This document shows positions 14,909 to 23,731 of a stretch of 64,000 nt of DNA, one piece after another (the stretch's first letter is position 1; every line of letters begins with the position of its first letter). The notes below the pieces were generated by a model. That model made no database searches and was not told the origin of the DNA. It saw only the letters and a list, made by a program, of their open reading frames with translations. The stretch is from Pararoseomonas baculiformis (GTDB taxonomy: Bacteria; Pseudomonadota; Alphaproteobacteria; Acetobacterales; Acetobacteraceae). Location of the stretch: positions 1-64,000 of the forward strand of contig NZ_JAGIZB010000009.1 of assembly GCF_017813395.1 (NCBI RefSeq). The letters run 5' to 3'. The translations under genes and the position numbers were made by a program.

Positions 14909-17263
14909 TCACCCGCCCGCACGCATGGGCAGAAAAGGTGTCACCGCCTCCCCCGCGGCCAGGCTGGGCTGCCTGCAGACCGCGAGCTCCCGCAACAGCT
15001 GCGGCACGTCATGCGCGGGTCGCGGCGCGCTGAAGAGAAAGCCCTGCAGCTCCGCACAGCCAAGCCTGCGAAGCTGTGCGAGCTGGGCGTCGGTCTCCAC
15101 GCCTTCCGCGTTGAGGGTGAGGCCGAGCGTGGCACCCAGCATGCTGATCGCGCGCACGATGGCGGCCGCGCTTTCGGAATGCGCGACGTCGCGCACGAAG
15201 GAACGGTCGATCTTGATCTTGTCCAGCGGGAAGCTGCGCAGATAGGCGATCGAGGAATAGCCCGTCCCGAAATCGTCCAGCGCCACGCGCACGCCCAGGG
15301 CGCGGATGCGCCGCAGCGTGCTCACCACCTCCGGGCTGTCCTTCAGCACGACGGCTTCCGTGATCTCCAGCTCCAGCCGCTCCGCCGGAAGCCCCGAGCC
15401 CTGCAGCGCAGCCAGGACCGAAGCATGCAGGTCCCGCCCGGCGAATTGCGCGGCGGAAAGGTTCACGCCCACCCGCACCGGCTCCGGCCAGCGCATGGCC
15501 TCGGCGCAGGCGGTTCGCAGCACCCACTCGCCCAGCGGCACGATCAACCCGGATTCCTCCGCCACCGGGATGAACTCCGCCGGGGAGACGAGGCCGCGCT
15601 CCGGATGCCGCCACCGCACCAGCGCCTCGAAGCCCACCACGCCACCCGTGGCAGCGACCTGCGGCTGGTAGAACAGTTCCAGCTCATCCCGCGCCAGGGC
15701 GGCGCGCAGCTCCGCCTCCATGTCGCGCCGCGCCTGCAGCCGGCTGGACATGATCCAGTCGAAGAAGCGGTGCGTGCCGCGGCCCGCGCCCTTCGCTTCG
15801 TACAGGGCCATGTCGGCATGGCGCAGCAGCAGGTCGGCGGAAGCGCCGTCACGCGGCGCGAGGGCGATGCCAACGCTCACCCCTACCAAGACGGCCTTGC
15901 CATCGATCAGGTATTCCGCCCCGACTTCGCCCGCCAGCCTCTCGGCCAGCTGCGCGACGGCGGATGCGGCCGGCGCGCCCTCGATGATGGCCGCGAACTC
16001 GTCCCCGCCCAGCCGCGCGATCATGTCCCCGGGGCGGAGGCAGAGGCGCAGCCGGTCCGCCACGGCCATCAGCAGCCGGTCCCCAACCGCATGACCCAGG
16101 CTGTCATTCACCTCCTTGAAGTGGTCCAGGTCGAGATAGAGCACGCCGAAGGCGCCACCGGAGGAAAGCCGGGCCACGGCGCTCTCCAGCCTTTCCTGGA
16201 ACAAGGTGCGGTTGGGCAGGCCGGTGAGGGAGTCGTGCCGGGCCATGTGCCGCGCGCGGGCTTCCGCCTCCTGCCGCTCGGTCACGTCCTCGAAGGTCGC
16301 CACCCATCCGCCATCCGGCATCGGCTCCCGCGAAAGCGCCACGCAGCGCCCGTCCGGGAGTTCCAGCGTGCTCCTCTCCCCGGCCGTGGCGGCGGGCGTG
16401 GCCCAGGCGGCGGCGTCCGGCACGCCACGGATCGAGAGTGCCTCCGCCAGCTGCGCGGCGCTCATCCCGGTCAGCGCCGCATCCCTTGGAAAACCGAAGA
16501 TCTCGCGGAAGCGGGGATTCACCACGCGAAGCCGGCCCTCCGCGTCATAGAGCGTGAGGCCCTGGCCCATATTCGTCAGCGCCGCATCGAAGCGCGCGGC
16601 CAGCGCCGCCTTTTCGCGCTGCGCATCCATGATGCGGCGGACATCAAGATAGTGGCGGCGGACGATCGAGCAGAGCGCGACGAAATAGACCAGCACGAAG
16701 GCCGTCTGCACCCAGTGCCAGGACCCGTGGAGCGCGCCGCCCAGCGCCTGGGGCAGGAGAAGCGCCGCGATCTGCGCCAGGGCGAAGCGCGGCGTGGCCG
16801 CGTTGCGGGAAGCGATGCCGCCCACCGTGCCCATGGCCAGCGTCACGGCCAGGACCCGGCTCGCCTCGTCGTCCAGGGCGACATAGCAGAGGAAGCAGAA
16901 GGCGCCGGTGACCACTGCCCAGGCAACGCCGATGGCGAAGTAGGGCAGCGCCGCCCGCAGCAGCGCTTCCGAGGACGGGTTCCCGCGCCGCCGGATCGAG
17001 ATCACCACCCAGATGCGTGCGAGCAGCAGCACAACATCGGCCAGGAGGAAGTACAGCGGCCATTGGGCATCGATGCGCGCGGCGACATAGGCGCAAAGCG
17101 AAAGGGGCGCCGCATGCGCGACGACCAGGGAGGAGAGCCGGTCGAACAGCGGCGCGATCAGGGAGGCGGCATCATCGACATGCATGGCGGCACCGGGCAG
17201 GCCGGGGCCCTTCCCTGGAACATCCTTCAGCCACGCGATCAGGCCGCCCGATCCGATACCCAT
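14909..17263 (-). CDS. Membrane PAS-GGDEF-EAL c-di-GMP turnover protein
   Basis: A 784-residue protein. The N-terminal ~200 residues hold about five to six membrane helices with no recognised sensor family. A PAS domain follows (ALTNMGQGLTLYDAEGRLRVVNPRFREIFGF). The GGDEF domain has an intact active site (IARLGGDEFAAIIEG) and an inhibitory RxxD site (RPGD) five residues before it. The EAL domain keeps EAL (VGFEALVRWRHPERG), NLSAAQF, ITEAVVL, LDDFGTGYSSIAYL and KIDRSFV. Both diguanylate cyclase and phosphodiesterase activity are thus possible. ATG 17,263 has AGGA about 9 bases upstream; ATG 17,185 would trim the first 26 residues. It lies downstream of a glucan synthase operon that c-di-GMP may control. 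Confidence 0.92.
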   Translation of the reverse strand: MGIGSGGLIAWLKDVPGKGPGLPGAAMHVDDAASLIAPLFDRLSSLVVAHAAPLSLCAYVAARIDAQWPLYFLLADVVLLLARIWVVISIRRRGNPSSEALLRAALPYFAIGVAWAVVTGAFCFLCYVALDDEASRVLAVTLAMGTVGGIASRNAATPRFALAQIAALLLPQALGGALHGSWHWVQTAFVLVYFVALCSIVRRHYLDVRRIMDAQREKAALAARFDAALTNMGQGLTLYDAEGRLRVVNPRFREIFGFPRDAALTGMSAAQLAEALSIRGVPDAAAWATPAATAGERSTLELPDGRCVALSREPMPDGGWVATFEDVTERQEAEARARHMARHDSLTGLPNRTLFQERLESAVARLSSGGAFGVLYLDLDHFKEVNDSLGHAVGDRLLMAVADRLRLCLRPGDMIARLGGDEFAAIIEGAPAASAVAQLAERLAGEVGAEYLIDGKAVLVGVSVGIALAPRDGASADLLLRHADMALYEAKGAGRGTHRFFDWIMSSRLQARRDMEAELRAALARDELELFYQPQVAATGGVVGFEALVRWRHPERGLVSPAEFIPVAEESGLIVPLGEWVLRTACAEAMRWPEPVRVGVNLSAAQFAGRDLHASVLAALQGSGLPAERLELEITEAVVLKDSPEVVSTLRRIRALGVRVALDDFGTGYSSIAYLRSFPLDKIKIDRSFVRDVAHSESAAAIVRAISMLGATLGLTLNAEGVETDAQLAQLRRLGCAELQGFLFSAPRPAHDVPQLLRELAVCRQPSLAAGEAVTPFLPMRAGG

Positions 17264-17382
17264 GGGGGCAATCCTGCCGACAGGTGCAACCTGTGGGAAG
17301 GGTTCCGAAGGAGAGATGAACCGCAAGACGCGGATTCCGGTCGAATTCTTCCGGCTTCCACCCCTGCCCCGGACGGCAACAG

Positions 17383-17420
17383 GCCGGGCCACAGGCGGCA
17401 CGCCTGTCACCTGGCCCGGC
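17383..17420 (-). terminator. Hairpin after the glycosyltransferase operon
   Basis: A two-part hairpin: outer 9-bp stem GCCGGGCCA/TGGCCCGGC and inner 6-bp stem CAGGCG/CGCCTG with a 3-base loop and a 5-base one-sided bulge. It begins 14 bases past the glycosyltransferase stop (17,434) on the minus strand. There is no long T-run. It probably marks the operon 3' end and separates it from the GGDEF-EAL gene. Confidence 0.5.
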
Positions 17421-17433
17421 GCCCCGGCGGCTG

Positions 17434-19401
17434 CTAGGGCCGCATTGCCCGCCTCGCGACGCCGGACAGGAGACCGGCCATGCTGGTGCTCGTCGTCCCC
17501 TTGGCACCGACCTGGGTGTAGAGCTTCGCCAGCACGCGCTGACGCTCCTCCGGGGTCAGCAGCAGCTGCGCCGTGCAGCCGCCCGGCTCCAGCTGGTCCA
17601 CCCGGGCCCGCACCCGGCCGACGCCGCCGATCTCCACCTCGAATTCCTGTCCCTCGGGCGGAAAGAGGCCCCCGCGCAGCATGATGGATTCCGCCGTGAG
17701 GTCGGCCACCCAGGCCCCGAAGCGCGCCTGCCCCGTCCAGACCTCGGTGCGCTCCACGGTGGGATTGATCCGGCTGGAACCGCCGGGCAGCTCGATGCAG
17801 ACCACCATCGCCACCGCCAGCACGGCCAGGTTGTAGAAGCTCCAGAACAGGATGACGATCTTGCCGTCCCCGGCGTCATCCGTGGGCCCGAGATCCGAGA
17901 GCACGGAGACGAAGAGGCCGACCAGGGTCAGCACGAACAGGGTGAGCAGCGGCTTGATCAGGGGCCACTGCACCACGATCCTGGAACGGTCGCCGCCCTT
18001 GGCCGTCACCTTGAACTTGTGGCCCTTGGGCTTGGTGATCCCGATCACCACCGCCTTGGTGATCTCCCGTGCCCCGAGGATCTGGCTGACATCGTTCAGG
18101 ATGGGCACCACCAGCCCGCCGGAGATGTGGTTCAGCGCCACCAGCACCGCGGCATAATAGGGCATGAAGTAGAGCAGCACGTCCGGCACGGTCGCGTAGA
18201 CCACGGTGAAGCCGAAATACCAGTAGAGCAGCGGCATGATCAGGCAGGCCAGCCGGAAGGGATAGGTGGTGGCCCAGTAGAGAAAGGAATCCGCCATCCC
18301 GATGCGGTCGATCAGCCGCATGGCATTGCGGGAGAAGGGGCCGAGCGGCCCGCGCACGATCTGCATGAGCCCGAGGCACCAGCGGCCGCGCTGGGTGATG
18401 TATTCGCCCAGCCCTTCCGGTGCCAGGCCCTCCGTCAGCGGCTCGTTCAGATAGACGGTGGACCAGCCGATCTCCTGCAGCTTGATGGTGATCAGGTAGT
18501 CCTCGGTCACGCTGCCCGTGGGAAAGCCGCCGATCCGCTCCAGCGCCTCCCAGCGCATGACGGATGAGGTGCCGCAGCAGAAGGCGATGCCCCAGGCGTC
18601 CCGCGCGGGCTGGATGTGGTCGAAGAAGAAGCGCTGCTCATCCGGATAGGCGCGGCCGATGCCCAGGTTGTTCTGGATGGGGTCGGCGTTGAAGAAATGC
18701 TGCGGCGTCTGCACCAGCCCCACCTTGGTGTCGTGGAACAGCGCCAGCGTGCGCTCCGCGAAGTCCCGGTGCGGCACGAAGTCGGCGTCCAGCACCGCGA
18801 TGAAGTCCGGCGGCTCCTCCAGGGCGCGCAGCACGTTGAAGGCGGCGTTGATGTTGCCGGCTTTCGCATGGGCATTGTCCGCCCGCGTCAGGTGCCGCGC
18901 CCCCATGCGCTCGCAGAGCTCGGCCAGCCATGGCCGCCGCCCATCATCCAGCACCCAGACGCGCTTGCGCCCGTGCCGCACGGCCAGGGCGCCGGCGATG
19001 GTGCGCTCCAGGATCGCCTCCTCCTCGTTGTAGGTGGCGATGAGGATGTCGAGCATCGGCTCGGGGCCTGGCTTCCACCAGGCCGCGTGCCGGTCCGCCT
19101 CCGGCCGCCTGTCCCTTGTGCGGGAGAGCACGATGAAGGCGATGGTGGAGGAAAGGATCGTCCCTGCCTCAAGCAGCGCGAAGCTCCAGGAGAGCAGCGT
19201 GTTGAGGCTGAATTCCGCCGGCGCCAGCGTGTCGGTGAAGCGCCACGCCATGTAGCGCCAGGACAGGATGATGCCGATGATGAAGAGAGCCGCCCGCACC
19301 GCCGGGCTGTCCTTGCGGAACATCGGCAGCAGGAACATCGCCAGGCCGATGATCAGGATGGTCGGCGCAAGGGCCCGGAGATAGGGGCTGAGCGCGAGCA
19401 T
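17434..19401 (-). CDS. Processive family-2 glycosyltransferase (BcsA/BgsA-like)
   Basis: A 655-residue membrane synthase of the cellulose/mixed-linkage glucan type. There are membrane helices at residues ~10-95, a GT-A catalytic domain (~115-345), then about four to five more helices. Catalytic motifs are intact: D152/D153 (VLDDGRRP), D205xD207 (AVLDADF), TED 299-301 and Q337RGRW341. The helix bundle after QxxRW forms the export channel in BcsA. The C-terminal ~120 residues have a PilZ-like ending (WVADLTAESIMLRGG) but lack the usual RxxxR c-di-GMP motif. The gene's ATG overlaps the membrane-fusion gene's stop, as in rhizobial bgsBA. Cellulose is a fair alternative product, but no bcsB, bcsC or bcsZ is here. 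Confidence 0.88.
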   Translation of the reverse strand: MLALSPYLRALAPTILIIGLAMFLLPMFRKDSPAVRAALFIIGIILSWRYMAWRFTDTLAPAEFSLNTLLSWSFALLEAGTILSSTIAFIVLSRTRDRRPEADRHAAWWKPGPEPMLDILIATYNEEEAILERTIAGALAVRHGRKRVWVLDDGRRPWLAELCERMGARHLTRADNAHAKAGNINAAFNVLRALEEPPDFIAVLDADFVPHRDFAERTLALFHDTKVGLVQTPQHFFNADPIQNNLGIGRAYPDEQRFFFDHIQPARDAWGIAFCCGTSSVMRWEALERIGGFPTGSVTEDYLITIKLQEIGWSTVYLNEPLTEGLAPEGLGEYITQRGRWCLGLMQIVRGPLGPFSRNAMRLIDRIGMADSFLYWATTYPFRLACLIMPLLYWYFGFTVVYATVPDVLLYFMPYYAAVLVALNHISGGLVVPILNDVSQILGAREITKAVVIGITKPKGHKFKVTAKGGDRSRIVVQWPLIKPLLTLFVLTLVGLFVSVLSDLGPTDDAGDGKIVILFWSFYNLAVLAVAMVVCIELPGGSSRINPTVERTEVWTGQARFGAWVADLTAESIMLRGGLFPPEGQEFEVEIGGVGRVRARVDQLEPGGCTAQLLLTPEERQRVLAKLYTQVGAKGTTSTSMAGLLSGVARRAMRP

Positions 19402-20609
19402 CAGAATCCGGCCTGGTCGCGCAGCCGCCGCCAGAAATCGAGCGGCCGGCCGGAGAAGACCACGCGGCCCGTTCGGCCGATGGCGCAGCCCAGCTCCGGG
19501 TCCGCCGCCAGCTCGGGCACGGTCAGCGCCACGTCGAAGCGCGTGAGCTGCCCCGGGCTCGCCCCCACGGCGAGGTTGCGATAGATGCTGGAGGCGCCGG
19601 AGCCGGCCAGCCGCGCCACCGTGGCCTGGAAGACGCGCCCATCGCCGAGAAGGCGGAACTGGGCCGGATCCCCCACCCGCAGCCCGTTATACACCGTCTC
19701 CCGCACGCTGGCCGTGACGATGGCGGTGGAGCAGTCCACCATCCGGACAACGTCCTGCGCACGCCGGACATATTCCTGGTTGGCGGCCATGATTTCCCAC
19801 AGGATGCCCGGCGAGGGCGAGACGAGCCGCGCCTCCTGGAAGCGGCCAAGCCGAACGCGCTCGGCATCGATCTGCTCGGCCAGCGTCTTCAGGCGCTGCT
19901 CCCGCTCATTCGCCTCTGCCGTCAGCTCCGCCACGCGCAGGTCGATCTCGCGCAGCCGCTGCCGGGAATAGGGCATGTCGCTGTAGGAATCGCCCAGCGA
20001 GATGCCCTGGCGGGCCGCCGCCAGCTCCACGGTCAGGTAGCGCGCGCGCTGCCGGGCCGCCTCCACATCCTGCGTCGCCACCTCATAGGCGGAGCGGACG
20101 CGGCTCAGCTCGGCCGCGGTCTGGATGCCGCTTCGGTTCAGCTCGGTGCCGCGCTGCAGGGTGGCGGATGCCTCGCGCGCCCGGGCCTCGGCCGCCTGCT
20201 GCAGCGCGCGGGTTTCGGCCAGCCGGGCCTCCAGCTGGTCCACCCGCCCTTCCACATAGGCCGCGGCCTGCCGCTCGAACACCCCGCGGGAGGCGTCGAG
20301 CCGCGCGATGATGTCGCGGATGCGGTCCCGGTCGCTCGTCAACGTCGTCTGGTTGCGCTGCAGCTCCAGCAGCCGCGTCTCGTCCGGGCGCGGGTCGCGC
20401 ACCGTGCCGATGAGCTGGTTGGCGCCGACCCGCATGCCCAGGGTGCGCAGGTTCAGGGTCAGGTCGCCATCGATCGGCGAACGGATGGTAACCACCTGGG
20501 CATTGACCGTGGCATCGGTGCTGGTGCCGGCGAGCTGCTCGCCCAGGATGGCGTAGATCGCGGCGATGACCAGGGCGAGGCCAGCGACGATCTTCAGGAT
20601 CTTGCTCAT
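19401..20609 (-). CDS. HlyD-like membrane-fusion protein (BgsB-like)
   Basis: A 402-residue periplasmic adaptor. There is one N-terminal membrane helix (IVAGLALVIAAIYAILG), a biotinyl/lipoyl-like half motif (VVTIRSPIDGDLTLNLRTLGMRVGANQLIGTV), a long alpha-helical coiled coil (~residues 75-270, rich in Arg, Glu and Ala), then the second half lipoyl motif (ARLVSPSPGILWEIMAANQEYV) and a beta-barrel domain. It would bridge the inner-membrane synthase to the outer envelope. Overlap with the glycosyltransferase start, and 13 bases from the sensor gene upstream, argue for one operon. The same gene pair (fusion protein plus GT2) makes mixed-linkage beta-glucan in Sinorhizobium. Its product here is inferred, not shown. 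Confidence 0.85.
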   Translation of the reverse strand: MSKILKIVAGLALVIAAIYAILGEQLAGTSTDATVNAQVVTIRSPIDGDLTLNLRTLGMRVGANQLIGTVRDPRPDETRLLELQRNQTTLTSDRDRIRDIIARLDASRGVFERQAAAYVEGRVDQLEARLAETRALQQAAEARAREASATLQRGTELNRSGIQTAAELSRVRSAYEVATQDVEAARQRARYLTVELAAARQGISLGDSYSDMPYSRQRLREIDLRVAELTAEANEREQRLKTLAEQIDAERVRLGRFQEARLVSPSPGILWEIMAANQEYVRRAQDVVRMVDCSTAIVTASVRETVYNGLRVGDPAQFRLLGDGRVFQATVARLAGSGASSIYRNLAVGASPGQLTRFDVALTVPELAADPELGCAIGRTGRVVFSGRPLDFWRRLRDQAGF

Positions 20610-20622
20610 GGGTCGGCCGGCT

Positions 20623-21783
20623 TCAGGAACGCCCGCTCACGACCGTCAGCTTCGGCGGCGCGGTTTCCGCGCGGTCGGCCTGCTCGGTCAGCCGGCTGTG
20701 GATCCCGGCCAGGGACCCCGAAAGCGCCGAGACCTCGCTGTAGCGCCTCTCATCCGGTGCGGGCTGGTCGAAGCGCCCCTCCGCCAGCGCCGCCGCGCCG
20801 GCCACCACGCGGCGCAGCGGAGCGCGCAGGAAGAGCGCGGCCAGGACGCCGGCCGCCAGGATGGCCAGGGCCGTGAGCCCGATGGCGGTCAGCAGGCCGA
20901 AGGTCATGGTGCGGGCGGCGGCGAAGGCCGCATCCTCCCGCTGCCGCGCCAGGATGCTCCACCCGAAGCTCGGCAGGTTCCGGTAGCTCACCTCCGGCAG
21001 GACGGCGGTGAGATAGCTCTGCCCGTCCGGCCAGGTCTCCACCCGCTGGGCCGCCACGGACTGGCGGGCTGCCATGAGGCTCGGCAGGTTGGGGGAGGTG
21101 CCCTCGATCCCCTCGGGCCCGATCAGGACCTGCCCGTCATTCGAGACGAGCATCACCTCCACATTCTCGGCCAGTGGCACCTCCCGGACGAGGGAGCGCA
21201 CCCAGTCCCAGCTCAGATGGCTGCCCAGCACGCCGGCCGTGCTCCCATCGGCACGGCGGAGCGGAAGGGCGAAATCCACCAGGCGCAGCGGCTCCCGGGC
21301 ATTCGGCGCGACCAGGCTCTGCAGGAGGACGGCCTTGTGGACATCCCCCGCGAAGGTGCCCTGCAGCCCGGCGGTGAACCAGGGGCGCGTGGAGACATCC
21401 TGCCCCTCCAGCAACCCGCCGGATGCAACGGCCACCCGGCCGTTCGGCAGGGCCATGCCCATCCAGACATATTGGTCGTTCAGGGCACGCAGCGCATCCA
21501 GACGCATTCGAAGGTCTGCCGTGTCGCCGGTGGTGCGGAACAGATCGGCGAGGCGCTCATGCTTCTGCCACTCGTTGTGGAGAGCCTGCGACAGGCGGGC
21601 AGCCACGAAGCGGCCGGTGGCGCCCACCGTCTCCTGCGCCGAACGCTGGCTGATGGCCGAGGAAAGCCGGGCCGTGGCAGGTATCAGGATCACGGCCGGA
21701 ATAACAGCCATCAAGATCGCAAGCAGAACGATCCATCCGCGAAGACCCAGCAGGCCAGACCGGGAAGGCTTGGCAACAGCCAT
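20623..21783 (-). CDS. Orphan dCACHE-HAMP membrane sensor
   Basis: A 386-residue protein. It has a transmembrane helix (~residues 15-38, GWIVLLAILMAVIPAVILIPA), a large periplasmic double-CACHE domain (~40-285; ALNDQYVWMGMALPNGRVAVASGG, DVSTRPWFTAGLQG, SYLTAVLPEVSYRNLPSFGWSILARQ), a second helix (~300-325) and a short HAMP segment (~325-375; APLRRVVAGAAALAEGRFDQP). It stops there: there is no kinase, GGDEF or methyl-accepting domain. It is the first gene of the glucan synthase operon, 13 bases ahead of the fusion protein. It may relay a sugar or amino-acid signal to the synthase or to a separate partner through HAMP contacts. This is not a truncation by frameshift as far as I can see. Confidence 0.82.
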   Translation of the reverse strand: MAVAKPSRSGLLGLRGWIVLLAILMAVIPAVILIPATARLSSAISQRSAQETVGATGRFVAARLSQALHNEWQKHERLADLFRTTGDTADLRMRLDALRALNDQYVWMGMALPNGRVAVASGGLLEGQDVSTRPWFTAGLQGTFAGDVHKAVLLQSLVAPNAREPLRLVDFALPLRRADGSTAGVLGSHLSWDWVRSLVREVPLAENVEVMLVSNDGQVLIGPEGIEGTSPNLPSLMAARQSVAAQRVETWPDGQSYLTAVLPEVSYRNLPSFGWSILARQREDAAFAAARTMTFGLLTAIGLTALAILAAGVLAALFLRAPLRRVVAGAAALAEGRFDQPAPDERRYSEVSALSGSLAGIHSRLTEQADRAETAPPKLTVVSGRS

Positions 21784-22004
21784 TTACGTCACCCTTGATA
21801 CGTCTCGCCGTTTCCAGCTTAAAAACATCGTTGCGCCAATTTGGTTCTCACCAAGCTGAGCGCAACCGGCGGCTGTTTGCCATACATTAACTTCGCGGCG
21901 GAGTAGTATTTTCACTTAACCCAGGATTTTGGCGCAGGGCTTGCCCGGATGTACCACCCCTGCCCCGATCGTCCGCATGCGGGGTGGGCCATGCCCACCG
22001 CCAT
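21784..22004 (-). promoter_or_regulatory. Intergenic region upstream of the sensor-glucan synthase operon
   Basis: 221 bases between the tadD stop (22,005) and the sensor gene start (21,783), with both genes on the minus strand. It is visibly more AT-rich than its surroundings near 21,820-21,920 and so is the likely promoter of the glucan operon. Single TTAAC strings occur at about 21,888 and 21,916 but not at CtrA spacing. No gene or clear terminator is seen. Confidence 0.45.
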
Positions 22005-22787
22005 CTAGCTGCGGGAGGCGGCCAAACCCTGCGCACCAAGCTCCCGCAGCAGGGCGTCGAGATCCGCCTGGCTTGCCCTCTCGCCGACCAGCTCGCGCAT
22101 GGCCGCCTGGTCCCCGAGCGCCGCGCGCGCGATCGCCAGATTGGTGGCCACGCGCGGTGGTGCGCCAGGGCGGCGCGCCAGGGGCTCCAGCACGGAGCGT
22201 GCCTCGTCGAAGCGGCCGGAGAGCAGCAGCGACAGGCCGAGATTATTGGCGGGGCCGATCGCGGCCGGGGAAGCCGCCAGGGCGGACCGGTAACTCGCCT
22301 GAGCCTCTGGGTGGCGGCCCAGCATGTCGAGAGCGATGCCGCGCCCATCCAGCGCCGCGGCATCCGTGGCCCTTCGCGCGATCAGGCGGTCGAAGCTGCC
22401 CAGCGCCTCCTGCGCCTGCCCATTGCGGAGCTGCAGGCGGCCGAGCTGGTTGATCAGCGCTGGATCATTGGGGTTGGCCTGCAACGCGCGCTGCAGCACC
22501 GCCTGGGCTTCCGCCGCATTGCCTGCCCGGGAGAGGGCGCCGGCGAAGCGGGCCTGCAGCTCCGCGTTGCGCGGCTCGGCCTCCGCCGCGGCGGCATAGA
22601 GCGAAAGGGCCAGATCCGCCTGGCCAGAGGCCTCGGCGGCGGCGGCCACCCGCAGGCGGGAACCCGCGTCCGGGTCGCGCAGCCCACGGCTGGTCTCACC
22701 CGAGACCAGGGAACAGGCCGAGAGCAGCAACGCGCCCAGGCAGGCCAGCGCAGGACGCGCCGGAAAGGCAGGACAAGGCGCTTTCAC
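22005..22787 (-). CDS. tadD: Tad pilus TPR lipoprotein TadD
   Basis: A 260-residue lipoprotein. The lipobox LLLSACS ends the signal peptide (Cys near residue 25). Then come about five tetratricopeptide repeats (LALSLYAAAAEAEPRNAELQ, AVLQRALQANPNDPALINQLG, ALGSFDRLIARRATDAAALDG, ASYRSALAASPAAIGPANNLG). TadD acts as a pilotin-like helper for the Flp-pilus secretin CpaC/RcpA in the outer membrane. It overlaps tadC by 4 bases (ATGA) and ends the leftward tad operon. Confidence 0.9.
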   Translation of the reverse strand: MKAPCPAFPARPALACLGALLLSACSLVSGETSRGLRDPDAGSRLRVAAAAEASGQADLALSLYAAAAEAEPRNAELQARFAGALSRAGNAAEAQAVLQRALQANPNDPALINQLGRLQLRNGQAQEALGSFDRLIARRATDAAALDGRGIALDMLGRHPEAQASYRSALAASPAAIGPANNLGLSLLLSGRFDEARSVLEPLARRPGAPPRVATNLAIARAALGDQAAMRELVGERASQADLDALLRELGAQGLAASRS

Positions 22788-23731
22788 TGACCGGAGCCGA
22801 AGGTTCTCCCCATCTGGATGATGCTAGGCGTGATCAGGGCGATGAACAAGGCAGGCAGGATAAAGAGGATCAGCGGGCCGATGAGGAGGGCGGGCAGGCG
22901 AAGCGCCTTCTCCTCGATCCGCAGCATGCGCTCCTGCCGCATCTCCGTGGCCAGCACCCGCAGCGCCTGCGCCAGTGGGGTGCCGTAGCGAAGGGTTTGC
23001 GAAAGGGTTGATCCCAGCCGCTTGAAGCCATCGAGGTCCGTGCGCTCACCGATCCGTTCCAGCGCCTCCCGCCGGTCCGGCAACATCCGCATCTCCTGGA
23101 CCAGCACGGTGAGTTCCAGCGCGATCGCCCGGTTCGTCCCGGCCATTTCCCGCGCCACGCGCTCGATCGCCGTATCGAGGCCCAGCCCGGCCTCGGCCGC
23201 CACCACCATCAGGTCCAGCGCATCCGGCAGGCCCTTGCGCAGGCTCTGCTGGAAGGGCTTGCGCAAGCGGTTCATGACGATGTTGGGCAGGTAGATGGCC
23301 ACCGCCAGCCCGCCGAAGACCGACATGGCCAGGTGCATCGTCCCGAGTTCAAGATAAAGGCCGATCCCGAAGCCCGCCGCGGGCGCCAGGACGAAGAGCA
23401 GCGCCTTGAGGCCGAGGAAGACCGGCACCGCCTGTGTGGCATCCATCCCCGCCGCGGCCAGGGCGCGCTGGAACTCCTTCAGCTCCTTCTCCGAAAGAAT
23501 GGCGCTGTCGCGCAGCTTCTCGCCGATCGCGCGGATCGGGCGCCACGCCGATCCCCGCGAACGGGCCCGCGGCTGCTCCGCCGCCCCCGGCAGCACGGCG
23601 CGGATCCGGTTGGAAAGATCCCGGTTCTCGGCGGCATGGGCCAGGACCACGGCGGCAGCGACGGCCAGCCCCAGGGCGCCGATCGTCGCCGCGCCGGCGA
23701 GCAGCCAGGTGGTGGAAAGCGGCTCCATCAA
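22784..23731 (-). CDS. tadC: Tad pilus inner-membrane platform protein TadC
   Basis: A 315-residue inner-membrane protein of the GspF/T2SSF family. It has membrane helices near residues 10-32, ~110-150 and ~280-310, and a cytosolic T2SSF domain at ~165-285 (LRKGLPDALDLMVVAAEAGLGLDTAIERVAREM, SLSQTLRYGTPLAQALRVLATEMRQERMLRIEEKALRLPALL). With TadB it forms the platform on which the TadA ATPase builds the Flp fibre. It is coupled at both ends by ATGA overlaps to tadB and tadD. Confidence 0.93.
   Translation of the reverse strand: MMEPLSTTWLLAGAATIGALGLAVAAAVVLAHAAENRDLSNRIRAVLPGAAEQPRARSRGSAWRPIRAIGEKLRDSAILSEKELKEFQRALAAAGMDATQAVPVFLGLKALLFVLAPAAGFGIGLYLELGTMHLAMSVFGGLAVAIYLPNIVMNRLRKPFQQSLRKGLPDALDLMVVAAEAGLGLDTAIERVAREMAGTNRAIALELTVLVQEMRMLPDRREALERIGERTDLDGFKRLGSTLSQTLRYGTPLAQALRVLATEMRQERMLRIEEKALRLPALLIGPLILFILPALFIALITPSIIQMGRTFGSGQ

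Noticed and set aside
14876-17437. 853-residue open frame opposite the GGDEF-EAL gene
   Set aside because: An antisense shadow; GGDEF, EAL and PAS motifs are on the minus strand.
17434-19401. Cellulose synthase bcsA
   Set aside because: The synthase motifs fit, but no bcsB, bcsC, bcsD or bcsZ is present and the partner is a HlyD-like fusion protein, so a specific bcsA label is not justified.
21880-21925. CtrA box before the glucan operon
   Set aside because: TTAAC strings occur at about 21,888 and 21,916, but the spacing is far from seven bases.
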